Shown here: positions 49,427-58,760 of the stretch, piece after piece | Numbering within the stretch: the stretch's first letter is position 1 | Layout: the number at the start of each line of letters is the position of its first letter | Assembly (NCBI GenBank): GCA_045657625.1 | Contig: JAZOTM010000001.1 | Location: 25,920-89,919, forward strand | Source: JAZOTM01 sp045657625 | GTDB lineage: Bacteria > Bacillota > Clostridia > Lachnospirales > Lachnospiraceae | DNA length: 64,000 nucleotides | Direction: 5' to 3' | The notes under the pieces: model-generated | Told to the model about the DNA's origin: nothing | The model's database searches: none | The model's input: the letters and a program-made list of their open reading frames with translations, nothing else | Program-made: the position numbers and the translations under genes

Positions 49427-51724
49427 ATGATAGTAATTCCCGTATACAACAGACAATTAATATCCAAAGGAAATCTCTATTTTCAAACAGACGAATTTAA
49501 GAATTTGGCTGGAAGAGCGACGCAGGGAGAACGCGTTGTTCTTTTGCAGAGTAAAAAATATCAGAAGCGAAACGAAATTACGGAGGATAATTTATATCCC
49601 ATAGGTGTCTCCGGGATTGTTAGCGAAATCCACGGCGATGGCTATGTGGTAGTAAAGGTTAGCAATCGTGTAGATGTGGAAGGGATTTCCATTGACGAAA
49701 GACACAATATAGATTTGAATATCACCAAGAGACCGGATAGTGAGATTTTGCTTCCGGAGCGCGAGGCAGAGGTGCTGCAACGACTGAAGGAAGATGTGAA
49801 GGACTTGGCTTCCAGATTCCAGTATGCAGAATTTTTCAATATGCTCGTGGATGAAACGGAATCTGTAGGCGAGTTGACCGCTGCGTTGTCTTATTGGATG
49901 GACAACAGCAACGAGGAAAAATATCAAATGTTTGCGGAAGATAGTGCTGTGAAACGAATGGAACTTATGGAAAAAGCAGTGGTGGAATTTTTGGAAGTGA
50001 CCAAGGTGACCACGGATGCAACTGCAGCACAGGAGCAGGAGTATAAGGACCTTTATCGTGAATCGGCCATCAAGAAACAGATGGAATATCTGCAGAAGGA
50101 ATTGGATGAAATGCATCCGGAAAATCTGACGGATATTCAGAAGTTTGAGAAAAAAATCGAAGAATCCGGTATGAACGAAGAGGCAGAAAAAGAAGCAAGA
50201 AAAGTACTGGATCGTTTAAAACAGGAAGGAAAGAATAGTCCGGAAACCGGGATGCTTTATGATTACTTGGATTTTGTGACAGGGCTTTCTTGGAAAAAAC
50301 AGGACACAGACTTTATTGACCTGGCGGAGGCGGAACGCATATTGAATGAAGACCATTATGGGTTGGATAAGGTGAAAAAGCGTATCGTGCAGCAGATTGC
50401 GGTTATGAATTTAAAGAAAAAACAGTCCGGTTCCATTCTTCTTTTTGTGGGGGCACCGGGTACCGGAAAAACCAGCATTGGTAAGAGCATTGCAAAAAGT
50501 CTGGGGCGTGAATATGTGCGTGTAAGCTTAGGTGGTGTACGAGATGAAGCAGATATTCGTGGACACCGACGTACTTATATTGGAGCCATGCCGGGACGTA
50601 TTATGGATGCCATTAGCAAAAGTGGCGTTTCCAATCCGGTGATGGTGTTGGATGAAATTGATAAGTTATCCCAATCTTATAATGGAGATCCGGCCAGTGC
50701 TTTGCTGGAGGTATTGGATCCGGAGCAAAACAATACCTTTACCGATCATTATATGAATGTGCCCTATGATTTATCGGATGTGATGTTTATTTGTACAGCC
50801 AATAGTTTGGATACGATTCCGGAACCGTTGTTAAACAGAATGGAAGTGATTTCCTTTACCGGTTATACGCCGGATGAAAAATTGAAGATTGCCAGAAATC
50901 ACCTGTTGCCAAAATCTATGGAGGCTATGGGAATTGATGCAGATGCCTTAGAGGTTTCCGATGCAATTTTGGAAACCATCATTGAAGAATATACAAGAGA
51001 AGCCGGGGTTCGAGGACTTCGAAAGAGAATTGATGCGCTTTGCAGAGGGGCAGCAGTCATGATTGCAAGAGGGGATCAAGATAGGATTCGAATTTCGGAG
51101 GAGCAGTTACGTACCGATTTAGATATGAGACCGGTGCATCGGGAAATGGTACCGGAAAAACAAAATCCGGGGGTAGTCACCGGTATGGCGTGGACCTCAG
51201 TAGGCGGAGAAATTTTATATATTGAGACCATGTTTACAAAGGGAAAAGGTGGCATTATTATCACCGGTAAATTGGGAGATGTCATGAAGGAATCTGCACA
51301 AATTGCAGTGAGCTTGGTAAAATCTCTCTTCCCGGAAAAAGCAAAGCTATTTGAAGAAAATGATCTTCATATCCATGTGCCGGATGGTGCTGTGCCTAAG
51401 GATGGCCCATCTGCAGGAATTACCATGACTACTGCGATTGCCTCTTTGGTGACAGGACATGATGTGAGCCCACAGATTGCAATGACCGGAGAAGTATCTT
51501 TACGTGGATTGGTCATGCCGATTGGTGGTTTGCCGGAAAAATTGATGGCAGCCCTTCGCAGTGGAGTAAAGACTGCCTTTATTCCGGCAGACAATGAGCA
51601 GGATCTCATTGATGTGGCAGATGAAGTAAAAGCAAATTTGGAAATTATTCCGGTAAAAGATGTGCGTGAAGTACTAGCAAGAACCGGGGTTCTTTCCCAC
51701 AAAGATTTGCAACAAGCAGTTTAA
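49427..51724 (+). CDS. lon: ATP-dependent protease Lon
   Basis: A 765-residue LonA protease. The N-terminal substrate domain (about 1-190) and coiled coil are followed by the AAA+ module with Walker A FVGAPGTGKTSIG and Walker B VMVLDEIDKLS. The C-terminal protease domain has the catalytic Ser in PKDGPSAGITM and the Lys in PIGGLPEKLMAALRSG. It degrades misfolded and regulatory proteins in the cytoplasm. Two controls are visible upstream: a TetR-type palindrome on the promoter and a CIRCE element. The stop overlaps a convergent gene fragment by four bases. Confidence 0.96.
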   Translation: MIVIPVYNRQLISKGNLYFQTDEFKNLAGRATQGERVVLLQSKKYQKRNEITEDNLYPIGVSGIVSEIHGDGYVVVKVSNRVDVEGISIDERHNIDLNITKRPDSEILLPEREAEVLQRLKEDVKDLASRFQYAEFFNMLVDETESVGELTAALSYWMDNSNEEKYQMFAEDSAVKRMELMEKAVVEFLEVTKVTTDATAAQEQEYKDLYRESAIKKQMEYLQKELDEMHPENLTDIQKFEKKIEESGMNEEAEKEARKVLDRLKQEGKNSPETGMLYDYLDFVTGLSWKKQDTDFIDLAEAERILNEDHYGLDKVKKRIVQQIAVMNLKKKQSGSILLFVGAPGTGKTSIGKSIAKSLGREYVRVSLGGVRDEADIRGHRRTYIGAMPGRIMDAISKSGVSNPVMVLDEIDKLSQSYNGDPASALLEVLDPEQNNTFTDHYMNVPYDLSDVMFICTANSLDTIPEPLLNRMEVISFTGYTPDEKLKIARNHLLPKSMEAMGIDADALEVSDAILETIIEEYTREAGVRGLRKRIDALCRGAAVMIARGDQDRIRISEEQLRTDLDMRPVHREMVPEKQNPGVVTGMAWTSVGGEILYIETMFTKGKGGIIITGKLGDVMKESAQIAVSLVKSLFPEKAKLFEENDLHIHVPDGAVPKDGPSAGITMTTAIASLVTGHDVSPQIAMTGEVSLRGLVMPIGGLPEKLMAALRSGVKTAFIPADNEQDLIDVADEVKANLEIIPVKDVREVLARTGVLSHKDLQQAV

Positions 51725-51927
51725 TATTGTTGATTGGCACGAATTAATTCTTGTAGGGTGATGTCTGGATTGCGATATCGTAGAGTAGGGTTTTTGTCAC
51801 CTTTTACCATGGCGATTTCATTGGTGTAAGAAATGGAAATCCCATAACTTTTCGCCAAGTTGGCGAAATATCCGGCAGCTCCTGCGCTACTATGACCGGC
51901 AGTCATAATTACGAAAATATAGGTCAT
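51721..51927 (-). pseudogene. Fragment of a flavodoxin/ferredoxin (EFR1-like) protein
   Basis: A 68-codon frame: YIFVIMTAGHSSAGAAGYFA then NLAKSYGISISYTNEIAMV resembles the middle of flavodoxin-type proteins of the EFR1 family, and RYRNPDITLQELIRANQQ resembles their far C-terminus. The FMN-binding N-terminus (normally SGTGNT) and the ferredoxin cysteines are missing, so two parts of a larger gene appear joined by deletions. Its stop overlaps that of lon. Confidence 0.5.
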
Positions 51928-52199
51928 CCTGTATGTGAAAAAATCGATTCAAGTATTTTACTTTATGAAAAAGCAAAAAATGATTCTGTAAAGTTCCTTG
52001 CAACTCCACAATTTCTACTTTTTGGTAAGTATATAACAAAAAAGTGCATTCTTGCGGAAAGAATCATTTGGGAATAAATTATAGTCACAAGGTTGGCCGA
52101 CCCGAAAGATATCACTAGTATTTAAAAACTTGAGAAAGATACAAGAAAAGAAATGAGATAAATTACGAGCAACAAAGGTTGCAGAAAAGGAGTCAAAAC

Positions 52200-52712
52200 A
52201 TGTTAAACGAAATTAATTGGCCACAGGAATATTTACCTGGAACAACAGATAATTTTGCATCAAATGAAATTATTGTAAAAGGAATCACAGCAAAGGATGT
52301 ATTTGAAAATTTAATCGATACTTCCATTTGGACTACATACTATGAAAATGCATCAGATATTGATTTCCACAATACAGAAGGAACAATTCTTGCACCGGAT
52401 ACCAAATTTGCTTTCAAAACATTTGGATTTCCGATTGAAGCAGAAATCGTAGAGTTTGAAGCACCGGAAGGAAACAAGCCGGGAAGACTTGCTTGGCACG
52501 GATGGGCAGAAGGAGATGCGGATCATCGTTTAGATGTTATTCATGCATGGTTATTAGAAGACTTATCAGAAGGTAGAGTTCGTATTCTTACGCAGGAGTC
52601 TCAAAAAGGAAAGCCGGCAAAGGAATTATTTGAATCTCAGCCGGATATTATGAATCAGGGACATCAGGACTGGATTAAAGGACTTGCAAAGACAGTACTT
52701 GCAGCAAAATAA
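52200..52712 (+). CDS. SRPBCC-domain protein
   Basis: A 170-residue protein of the START/Bet v1-like (SRPBCC) fold, recognised from the pattern SNEIIVKGITAKDVFENLID, then TKFAFKTFGFPIEAEIVEFE and the long last helix. These proteins have a deep hydrophobic pocket for small molecules. The substrate is unknown. AAGGAG precedes the ATG at 52200. It heads a run of four genes spaced 48, 1 and 30 bp apart that could be one operon. The 275 bp before it hold no gene that I can support. Confidence 0.75.
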   Translation: MLNEINWPQEYLPGTTDNFASNEIIVKGITAKDVFENLIDTSIWTTYYENASDIDFHNTEGTILAPDTKFAFKTFGFPIEAEIVEFEAPEGNKPGRLAWHGWAEGDADHRLDVIHAWLLEDLSEGRVRILTQESQKGKPAKELFESQPDIMNQGHQDWIKGLAKTVLAAK

Positions 52713-52760
52713 GAACGTATTTTAGATAATCCAGAGTATTAATAAGAAAGAGGACGAATC

Positions 52761-53438
52761 ATGAAAAAAATTTTGATTGCAGAAACAAATGTGGATCGAT
52801 ATGGAAACAGTTCTCAGCCAACAGGAATTTGGTTGGAAGAAGCCACCAGTTTTTATGATGTGGTAACTCAAGCAGGATATGAAGTGGATTTTGCGAGTGC
52901 CAAGGGTGGTATGGTGCCGGTGGACCCACATTCAGCCAGAGCAGATCGTAGAACGATGGAAATCTTCCAGACAGAAGCATTTCATAAAGATGCTATTGAA
53001 AATACCAAGAAATTTTCCGAGGTAAACGCAGAGGATTATGTGGCTATTTATTTTTGCGGCGGCCATGGCGCTATGTGGGATTTCCCGGATAATGCGGATT
53101 TGATTTCTCTTGCAGAAGAAATCTATAAAAACCAGGGATACATCACCAGCGTTTGTCATGGGGAAGTAGGATTGGTGAATTTGAAAGATGAAAACGGAGA
53201 ATATCTCGTTAAGGGAAAAGAAATTAATGGTTTCACAAATCAAGAAGAAATGATGAATGGAACAACAGAGATGGTGCCGTTTTTAGGAGAAACTGTGTTG
53301 AAAGAAAGAGGCGCAAAGTTTGTGAAGGGAAATCCATTTACGGAATTTGCCGTATCAGATCAACGGTTTATTACAGGTCAAAATCCTTTCTCCAGCACGA
53401 AAGTAGCGAATCTTTTGGTAGAAGAATTAAAAAAATAA
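52761..53438 (+). CDS. DJ-1/PfpI (Hsp31-like) family protein
   Basis: A 225-residue protein of the class I glutamine amidotransferase-like fold. FCGGHGAMWDFPDN and the nucleophile elbow SVCHGEVGLVN, with the active Cys, are typical of Hsp31 and glyoxalase III-type members. The N-terminus (ETNVDRYGNSSQPTGIWLEE) agrees. Such proteins detoxify glyoxals or act as chaperones. It is one base upstream of a radical SAM gene and so is coupled to it. Confidence 0.87.
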   Translation: MKKILIAETNVDRYGNSSQPTGIWLEEATSFYDVVTQAGYEVDFASAKGGMVPVDPHSARADRRTMEIFQTEAFHKDAIENTKKFSEVNAEDYVAIYFCGGHGAMWDFPDNADLISLAEEIYKNQGYITSVCHGEVGLVNLKDENGEYLVKGKEINGFTNQEEMMNGTTEMVPFLGETVLKERGAKFVKGNPFTEFAVSDQRFITGQNPFSSTKVANLLVEELKK

Positions 53439-53439
53439 A

Positions 53440-54333
53440 ATGAGTAACAATTATTATTACAATGGAACTATATATCGGCCAACCGTAGAGGCAGGAGTTG
53501 TGATCTTGCCGGCTACGGAGGGCTGTACCCATAATGCATGTCGTTTCTGCACTATGTTTCAAGGGATTCCTTTTCGTATGTTAAAAGAAGACCAAATGGA
53601 ATATTATATGCAGGAGATTGTTGCAGAATATGGAACCCAAATAAGGAAAATATTTTTGGCAGGAGCAGATCCTTTTGCCATGTCTGCAGATAACTTGGAA
53701 AAACCGGTAAAAATTATAAAAAAATATGTTCCGAACATCGAAGTGATTACCATGTATGCAGCTGTTCGAAATATTCGCACGAAGACGGATAAAGAGCTGG
53801 AACGCATCAAGAACATGGGAATTGATAGTCTTTATATTGGCATTGAAAACGCATTGGATGATGTGCTGCAATACTTGAATAAAGGCAACACGATCGCGGA
53901 AGCAAAAACCCAATTGCTGCGTCTGAAAAAAGCCGGAATTTCTTATAATGCGTTAATTATGATTGGCGCAGCCGGAAAAGGAAGAGGTGTAGAAAGTGCA
54001 AAGGCTATGGCGAAGTTCTTGAATGAAACAGAGCCGGCGTTAATTTCTGCTACTACTTTTGGTGTTTTTCCGGGAACGGAAATGGAACAAGACGTAAAAA
54101 ATGGAAAATTTGTGGAAGCCGGGGAAAAAGAGAATTTATTGGAACATAAAGTATTATTGGAAAATCTGGAGTTGTCCAAAACCAGATATTGGTCTATGCA
54201 TGGCCTAAACGCAGTGCGTTTGCAGGGAGTGCTTGGAACGAACAAAGAGATATTGATTGCAAAGTTAGAACAAGCAATCGAAACCATGAACGAATCTGAT
54301 TTCTCGAATCATTTTGTGAGAACATCAGTTTAA
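53440..54333 (+). CDS. Radical SAM protein (CX4CX2C type), paralog of the 26-kb gene
   Basis: A 297-residue radical SAM enzyme. The cluster motif is TEGCTHNACRFCTMFQ (CX4CX2C). IFLAGADPFAM, AAVRNIRTKTDKELERIKNM and YIGIENALDD follow the same plan as the protein at 26018-26896. It starts one base after the DJ-1 gene and is followed after 30 bp by an Old Yellow Enzyme gene. The reaction is unknown. Like its paralog it stands next to a flavin enzyme. Confidence 0.85.
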   Translation: MSNNYYYNGTIYRPTVEAGVVILPATEGCTHNACRFCTMFQGIPFRMLKEDQMEYYMQEIVAEYGTQIRKIFLAGADPFAMSADNLEKPVKIIKKYVPNIEVITMYAAVRNIRTKTDKELERIKNMGIDSLYIGIENALDDVLQYLNKGNTIAEAKTQLLRLKKAGISYNALIMIGAAGKGRGVESAKAMAKFLNETEPALISATTFGVFPGTEMEQDVKNGKFVEAGEKENLLEHKVLLENLELSKTRYWSMHGLNAVRLQGVLGTNKEILIAKLEQAIETMNESDFSNHFVRTSV

Positions 54334-54363
54334 AATAGATAAGAAATAGAAAGAAAGGTTAAT

Positions 54364-55377
54364 ATGCAATTTGAAAATTTACATAATACAGTAGCCGTGG
54401 GTGAAGTGATTTTGAATAACCGCTTGGTGATGCCGCCGATGGCAACCGAAAAATCTGCGAATGGTCAGGTAACCCAAGGGCTTGTGGACTATTATCGGGA
54501 AAAAACTCAGGGTGGATATTTGGGGTTAGTCATCCAGGAACATAGTTATATTAGTTTAGAAGGAAAGGCAAGTGCCAATCAGGTATCCATTGCATCTGAT
54601 GATATGATTGTGGAATTACGCAAGGTTACAGATGCTATTCATGAAAATGGAACAGCTGTGTTTGCCCAACTGGCGCATGCCGGAAGTGCGGCCAAGGAGG
54701 ACCTGACAGGTTTTGCACCGATAAGTGCAAGCTCGGTAGTAAATCCATGCGATGTGGCCATTCGCACCGGTGCACAGGCAGTGCCTCATGAAATGACAAA
54801 GGAAGAAATTGCAGAGGTTGTGAAAAAGTTTGCAGATGCAGCAGAACGTGCAAAAGAAGCGGGGTATGACGGTGTGGAAATTCATTCGGCACATGGATAT
54901 TTATTGAATCAGTTTTACTCTCCGCTTACGAATAAGAGAACGGATGAATATACCGGTGCAACACTGGAAGGAAGAACCCGCATTCATAGGGAAGTCATTC
55001 AGGCTGTCAGAGAGCGAGTTGGAAAAGGATTTCCGATTTCCATTCGTTGGGGAGCCAGCGATTATATGGAAGGCGGTGCTGAAAAATCAGAAGTTGCTGA
55101 GGCAGCAAAGATTTTTGAAAAAGCAGGCGTGGATATGATTAGTATTTCCGGTGGTATGTGTGATTATCGAAGACCGGATTCTAAGGAGCCGGGTTGGTTC
55201 GCAGAATTATCTGAAATCGTCAAAAAAGAAGTAGCTGTTCCGGTGCTTTTGGTGGGCGGAATTACCGATGGGGAAACCGCAGAAAGATTGCTGGTGGAAC
55301 AAAAAGCAGATATGATTGGCATTGCAAGGGCTTTGCTCAGAGATTCCAAACTTCCGGAACAAATCATGACAGCATAA
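54364..55377 (+). CDS. NADH:flavin oxidoreductase, Old Yellow Enzyme family
   Basis: A 337-residue FMN TIM-barrel enzyme. NNRLVMPPMATEKSANGQVT at the N-terminus, FAQLAHAGSAA, HSAHGYLLNQFYSPLTNKRT with the substrate-binding His, SISGGMCDYRRP and LLVGGITDGETAERLL are all family features. It is the short form, without the C-terminal iron-sulfur/FAD domains of 2,4-dienoyl-CoA reductase. It reduces activated C=C bonds of electrophiles. With the SRPBCC, DJ-1 and radical SAM genes it suggests handling of reactive carbonyl compounds; this is inference. Confidence 0.9.
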   Translation: MQFENLHNTVAVGEVILNNRLVMPPMATEKSANGQVTQGLVDYYREKTQGGYLGLVIQEHSYISLEGKASANQVSIASDDMIVELRKVTDAIHENGTAVFAQLAHAGSAAKEDLTGFAPISASSVVNPCDVAIRTGAQAVPHEMTKEEIAEVVKKFADAAERAKEAGYDGVEIHSAHGYLLNQFYSPLTNKRTDEYTGATLEGRTRIHREVIQAVRERVGKGFPISIRWGASDYMEGGAEKSEVAEAAKIFEKAGVDMISISGGMCDYRRPDSKEPGWFAELSEIVKKEVAVPVLLVGGITDGETAERLLVEQKADMIGIARALLRDSKLPEQIMTA

Positions 55378-55387
55378 ATTCGTTTTG

Positions 55388-55416
55388 AAAAGGTACACAA
55401 GGGTGTACCTTTTTTA
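55388..55416 (+). terminator. Terminator after the OYE gene
   Basis: AGGTACAC pairs with GTGTACCT, with an A-run before and six Ts after. Confidence 0.8.
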
Positions 55417-55539
55417 TATCATAGGAAATTTCATTCCTATGATATAAAAAGCGCTCCGCTATGGAAGCGCACGCGCGCGAGATGTAAATGTTGCATAAAT
55501 GCAACCGCGCTTGGCGTGAGAATGTCGCATGCGACATTC
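55416..55539. repeat. Intergenic element made of four successive palindromes
   Basis: ATATCATAGGAA/TTCCTATGATAT (55416-55427/55434-55445), GCGCT/AGCGC (about 55451-55470), GTTGCA-TAAA-TGCAAC (55490-55505) and the uninterrupted 20-bp palindrome GAATGTCGCATGCGACATTC (55520-55539). The middle is GC-rich (ACGCGCGCGA) in an AT-rich genome. The remaining 55540-55668 holds nothing recognisable. Confidence 0.6.
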
Positions 55540-55668
55540 TTTCTTGTATTACGGGAAACCTTCCAGATAATATTGAAAACGCTTCACCATGGATTGTGTG
55601 GCTATGAAAAATCAATTATGATGAAAAGAGAAATGATCGCTTTGGAAAGGAAATAGTAGGAAGTCAAT

Positions 55669-56466
55669 ATGATTAAATTAATCGTCACAGATATGGATGG
55701 ATGTCTTTTGGACTCACAGGGATGTATGCCGGCAGACTTTGCAGAGACAGCAAAGAGGATGGAAGAAAAGGGTGTGGTTTTTGCCGCTGCCAGTGGTAGG
55801 TCTATTGCGGGACTGAAGAAACCTTTTGGAGATTACGCAGCGAATATGGCATTTGCTTCGGATAATGGTGCATGTGCTTATTATAAGAATACACAGCTTT
55901 TTTCAAATACGTTGGAAAAAGAGGACTATCTTTCAGTGATAGAAGAGGCGAGAAAACACGAGAATTTAATTGCGGTAGCTTGCGGAACAAAAGATGCCTG
56001 GATTGAACATGCGGATCAGCTTACAGAAAAGGATATCACAGAGTTAAAAAAATATTATCCGACGTGGAACGACTGCAAATATGAAGAAGTTCCGGATGAA
56101 ATCATTAAAGTAGCACTTTTGTATTTTGATGATATAGAGAAAAACATTTATCCTTACTTTGAAAAATTCAACAATGGAAAAATAGTAAGTAAGGTAACAG
56201 CGTATGTTTGGATTGATATTTTCGATGCAGCAGTTTCTAAGGGAACCGGCGTAAAGGCTTTGCAGGAGAAATTAGGGATTACTAAGGAGGAAACGGTTGT
56301 CTTTGGTGATTACTTAAATGATCTTCCTATGGCAGACTGTGCAGTACGATCCTTTGCACCGTCTAATGCACATCCGGAAGTAAAAAAGCAATTTACAGAT
56401 GTGATTGGCTCTAATGCAGAAGGGGCTGTGACAAAAACCATACGGGAGCTTTTATCTAAACAGTAA
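55669..56466 (+). CDS. HAD-family hydrolase, Cof type
   Basis: A 265-residue phosphatase. Motif I is VTDMDGCLLDS, motif II is FAAASGRS, and motif IV is VFGDYLNDLPM preceded by a Lys in VSKGTGVKAL. The cap is of type C2 as in Cof/YbiV sugar or cofactor phosphatases. The substrate cannot be told. It is followed after 45 bp by another gene of the same class, an apparent tandem pair that has diverged strongly. Confidence 0.92.
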   Translation: MIKLIVTDMDGCLLDSQGCMPADFAETAKRMEEKGVVFAAASGRSIAGLKKPFGDYAANMAFASDNGACAYYKNTQLFSNTLEKEDYLSVIEEARKHENLIAVACGTKDAWIEHADQLTEKDITELKKYYPTWNDCKYEEVPDEIIKVALLYFDDIEKNIYPYFEKFNNGKIVSKVTAYVWIDIFDAAVSKGTGVKALQEKLGITKEETVVFGDYLNDLPMADCAVRSFAPSNAHPEVKKQFTDVIGSNAEGAVTKTIRELLSKQ

Positions 56467-56511
56467 TTATTTTGCCGAAGGAAGTAAAAAAAATAGGAGA
56501 CAGACAAGTCT

Positions 56512-57348
56512 ATGATAAAAACCATATTGTTGGATATTGACGGAACTCTTACAAATGATGAAAAAAAGATAACCCCTCGTACCAAAGAAGCGCTTCTTGT
56601 TGCGCAGCGAAAAGGTATAAGATTAGCGCTTGCCAGTGGACGCCCTGACATGGGACTGTATAAATGGGCACAAGAACTGGAAATGGAGCAAAATCATGGG
56701 ATTTTTATTTGTTACAACGGGGCCAAAGTTTTGGATTGTCAGACGGGAGAAGAACTGTTTTCGCAAAGTCTTTCCAAAGAAGAGGCACAAGCGGTTTTGG
56801 AACATATGAAAAAATTTCAGGTGACCCCCATTGTTGCTCGTGGAGAGTACATGCACACAACGGATGTGTTTGGATGTCAGTTCCCATATCGTGGAGGAAA
56901 CTTCAATGTAGTGGAATATGAATCGCGGGGAAACAATTATCTCTTGTGTGAACATGAGGACTTGGCTGCATGGGTGGATTTTCCTGTGGAAAAGATTTTG
57001 ACTGCCGGGCAACCGGAATACTTGCGTAGTCATTATCAAGAGATGCAGGAACCGTTTCAAGACCGTTTGAGTTGCATGTTTACTGCAGATTTTTACTTTG
57101 AATTTACGGCACAAAATGTCAATAAAGCAAGGGCAATCGAGGCTGCTTATGGAAGTCTTGGCATCACAAAAGAAGAAATGATAGCCTTCGGTGATGCAGA
57201 AAACGATTTGCCGATGTTGACCTATGTGGGATGTGGTATTGCCATGGGAAATGCTGTGGCAGCGGTGAAAGAAGCCGCGGATGAAGTGACCCTGGATAAT
57301 AACAGTGATGGAATTGCTGTCTCTTTAGAAAAACATGGAATCCTATAA
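56512..57348 (+). CDS. HAD-family hydrolase, Cof type (second of a tandem pair)
   Basis: A 278-residue Cof-type phosphatase with LLDIDGTLTND (motif I), LALASGRPD (motif II), and IAFGDAENDLPMLTYVG with AMGNAVAAVKEAAD (motif IV region). It differs clearly from its neighbour, so the pair is either an old duplication or a chance grouping. Substrate unknown. A terminator follows. Confidence 0.92.
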   Translation: MIKTILLDIDGTLTNDEKKITPRTKEALLVAQRKGIRLALASGRPDMGLYKWAQELEMEQNHGIFICYNGAKVLDCQTGEELFSQSLSKEEAQAVLEHMKKFQVTPIVARGEYMHTTDVFGCQFPYRGGNFNVVEYESRGNNYLLCEHEDLAAWVDFPVEKILTAGQPEYLRSHYQEMQEPFQDRLSCMFTADFYFEFTAQNVNKARAIEAAYGSLGITKEEMIAFGDAENDLPMLTYVGCGIAMGNAVAAVKEAADEVTLDNNSDGIAVSLEKHGIL

Positions 57349-57386
57349 AAGAAGCGTAGCTTTTGAAAATGAAAGCTACGCTTTTT
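57349..57386. terminator. Terminator between the HAD gene and the TtcA-like gene
   Basis: AAGCGTAGCTTT (57352-57363) pairs with AAAGCTACGCTT (57372-57383), then TTTT. Confidence 0.85.
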
Positions 57387-57390
57387 CGAT

Positions 57391-58548
57391 TTATAGTTGC
57401 TGATGATAAGTATCTAAAAAGTGATGCTTGGTTCCATCGGCAGATTTAAAGCCAATGATTGCATTGGTGTGTACATTTTCTACACTTTTAAAGATATTTG
57501 CCTCTACAAAAGGATTGGTTTCATGCAGTTTTGCAATGAGCTGCTTGATTTCTCCTCGTTTACTTCCTTTGTCTGTTCCGCCACAACTTGCACAGCTTTC
57601 CGTCAAACGACAGGCGCAGTTGATAAAACGTAGATCATTGTATTGGGCCCAGTTTTTAATATCCTGTTCTCGAATTAGATAAAGTGGACGAATGAGTTCC
57701 ATGCCTTTAAAGTTGGTACTGTGAAGTTTGGGCATCATGGTTTGAACTTGCGCGCCGTAGAGCATACCCATGAGTATGGTTTCAATCACATCATCATAGT
57801 GGTGTCCGAGAGCTATTTTGTTGCACCCTAACTCCTGAGCTTTGTGATAAAGTGTTCCGCGACGCATACGCGCACAGAGATAGCAGGGGGAGCCGGATTC
57901 TTCTGCAACAATGTCAAAAATTTCGGATTGGAAGACTTCAATTGGAAGCTGCATAAGTTTGGCGTTGTTAAGGATGGTAGTATAGTTAATATCATTGTAG
58001 CCGGGGTTCATTACCAAGTAGACGACTTCAAATTTCTTGTTTCCATGACGTAATAATTCTTGAAAGAGTTTCGCCATTAACATGGAGTCTTTGCCTCCGG
58101 AAATACAGACTGCAATTTTATCTCCTTCTTGAATGAGCTCGTAGGTATTGATGGCTTTTGTAAAGGGACTCCATAGTGCATGTCTGAATTTTTTTATAAT
58201 ACTTCGTTCAATTTCTTTGCATTTTTCTTCGCGTGCAGTTTCATCGGAAAGGTTATGTTCAATCATATATTTGTAATAACTGTAAATGCCGTCTTTGATA
58301 CTATATATTTCATACCCACTTGGTGTAAGATTTTCACAAATTTCAATAGAGTGTTTTCCGGAGTAGCAAAGCAAGTATACAGGTTTATTTTGGGGAATTG
58401 TATCTAAGTGATTCATAAATTCTGGCCATGGAATATTTTTGGCATGTGGGTGACTGCTTTGGATGAATTCATGATAATCACGCACATCGATGATTACTTT
58501 TTCTCGCGTATCGGCCATCATTTCTTCATATGTTTTTATATAAGACAT
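57391..58548 (-). CDS. Rhodanese domain fused to a TtcA-like tRNA thiolation/ATP pyrophosphatase
   Basis: A 385-residue two-domain protein. Residues about 5-100 are a rhodanese domain with the persulfide Cys61 in LLCYSGKHS. Residues about 120-385 are an N-type ATP pyrophosphatase with the PP-loop SGGKDS (150-155), CYLCARMRRG (CxxC) and GHHYDDVIETILMGM. TtcA uses such residues and an iron-sulfur cluster to make 2-thiocytidine in tRNA. A further Cys set, ACRLTESCASCGG, is near the end. The fusion would let the protein carry its own sulfur donor. It could modify tRNA or another substrate. Confidence 0.85.
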   Translation of the reverse strand: MSYIKTYEEMMADTREKVIIDVRDYHEFIQSSHPHAKNIPWPEFMNHLDTIPQNKPVYLLCYSGKHSIEICENLTPSGYEIYSIKDGIYSYYKYMIEHNLSDETAREEKCKEIERSIIKKFRHALWSPFTKAINTYELIQEGDKIAVCISGGKDSMLMAKLFQELLRHGNKKFEVVYLVMNPGYNDINYTTILNNAKLMQLPIEVFQSEIFDIVAEESGSPCYLCARMRRGTLYHKAQELGCNKIALGHHYDDVIETILMGMLYGAQVQTMMPKLHSTNFKGMELIRPLYLIREQDIKNWAQYNDLRFINCACRLTESCASCGGTDKGSKRGEIKQLIAKLHETNPFVEANIFKSVENVHTNAIIGFKSADGTKHHFLDTYHQQL

Positions 58549-58760
58549 AAGTGTAAATTCCTTTCTTTTTCTTTTCTAAAAAGAAACTATATCATAGAAT
58601 ATCATCTATGATTCATTTATTCACAAAGAAAATATTTAGTACAAGAATCTATAGTTATAAATTTTTTCTATAAGAATTGATAGAAAATATGTAATAGAGA
58701 GGTTCTTGAGTTATTTGATGTAGAAGACTAAGATGAAGTCAAAAAAAGAAGGTGTAAAAA

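Noticed and set aside
49592..50116. Minus-strand frame of 174 codons inside lon.
   Set aside because: A shadow of the lon coding sequence. Lon motifs on the + strand are unambiguous.
51892..52077. Plus-strand frame of 61 codons after lon.
   Set aside because: No ribosome site or recognisable motif, and it overlaps the flavodoxin-like fragment on the other strand.
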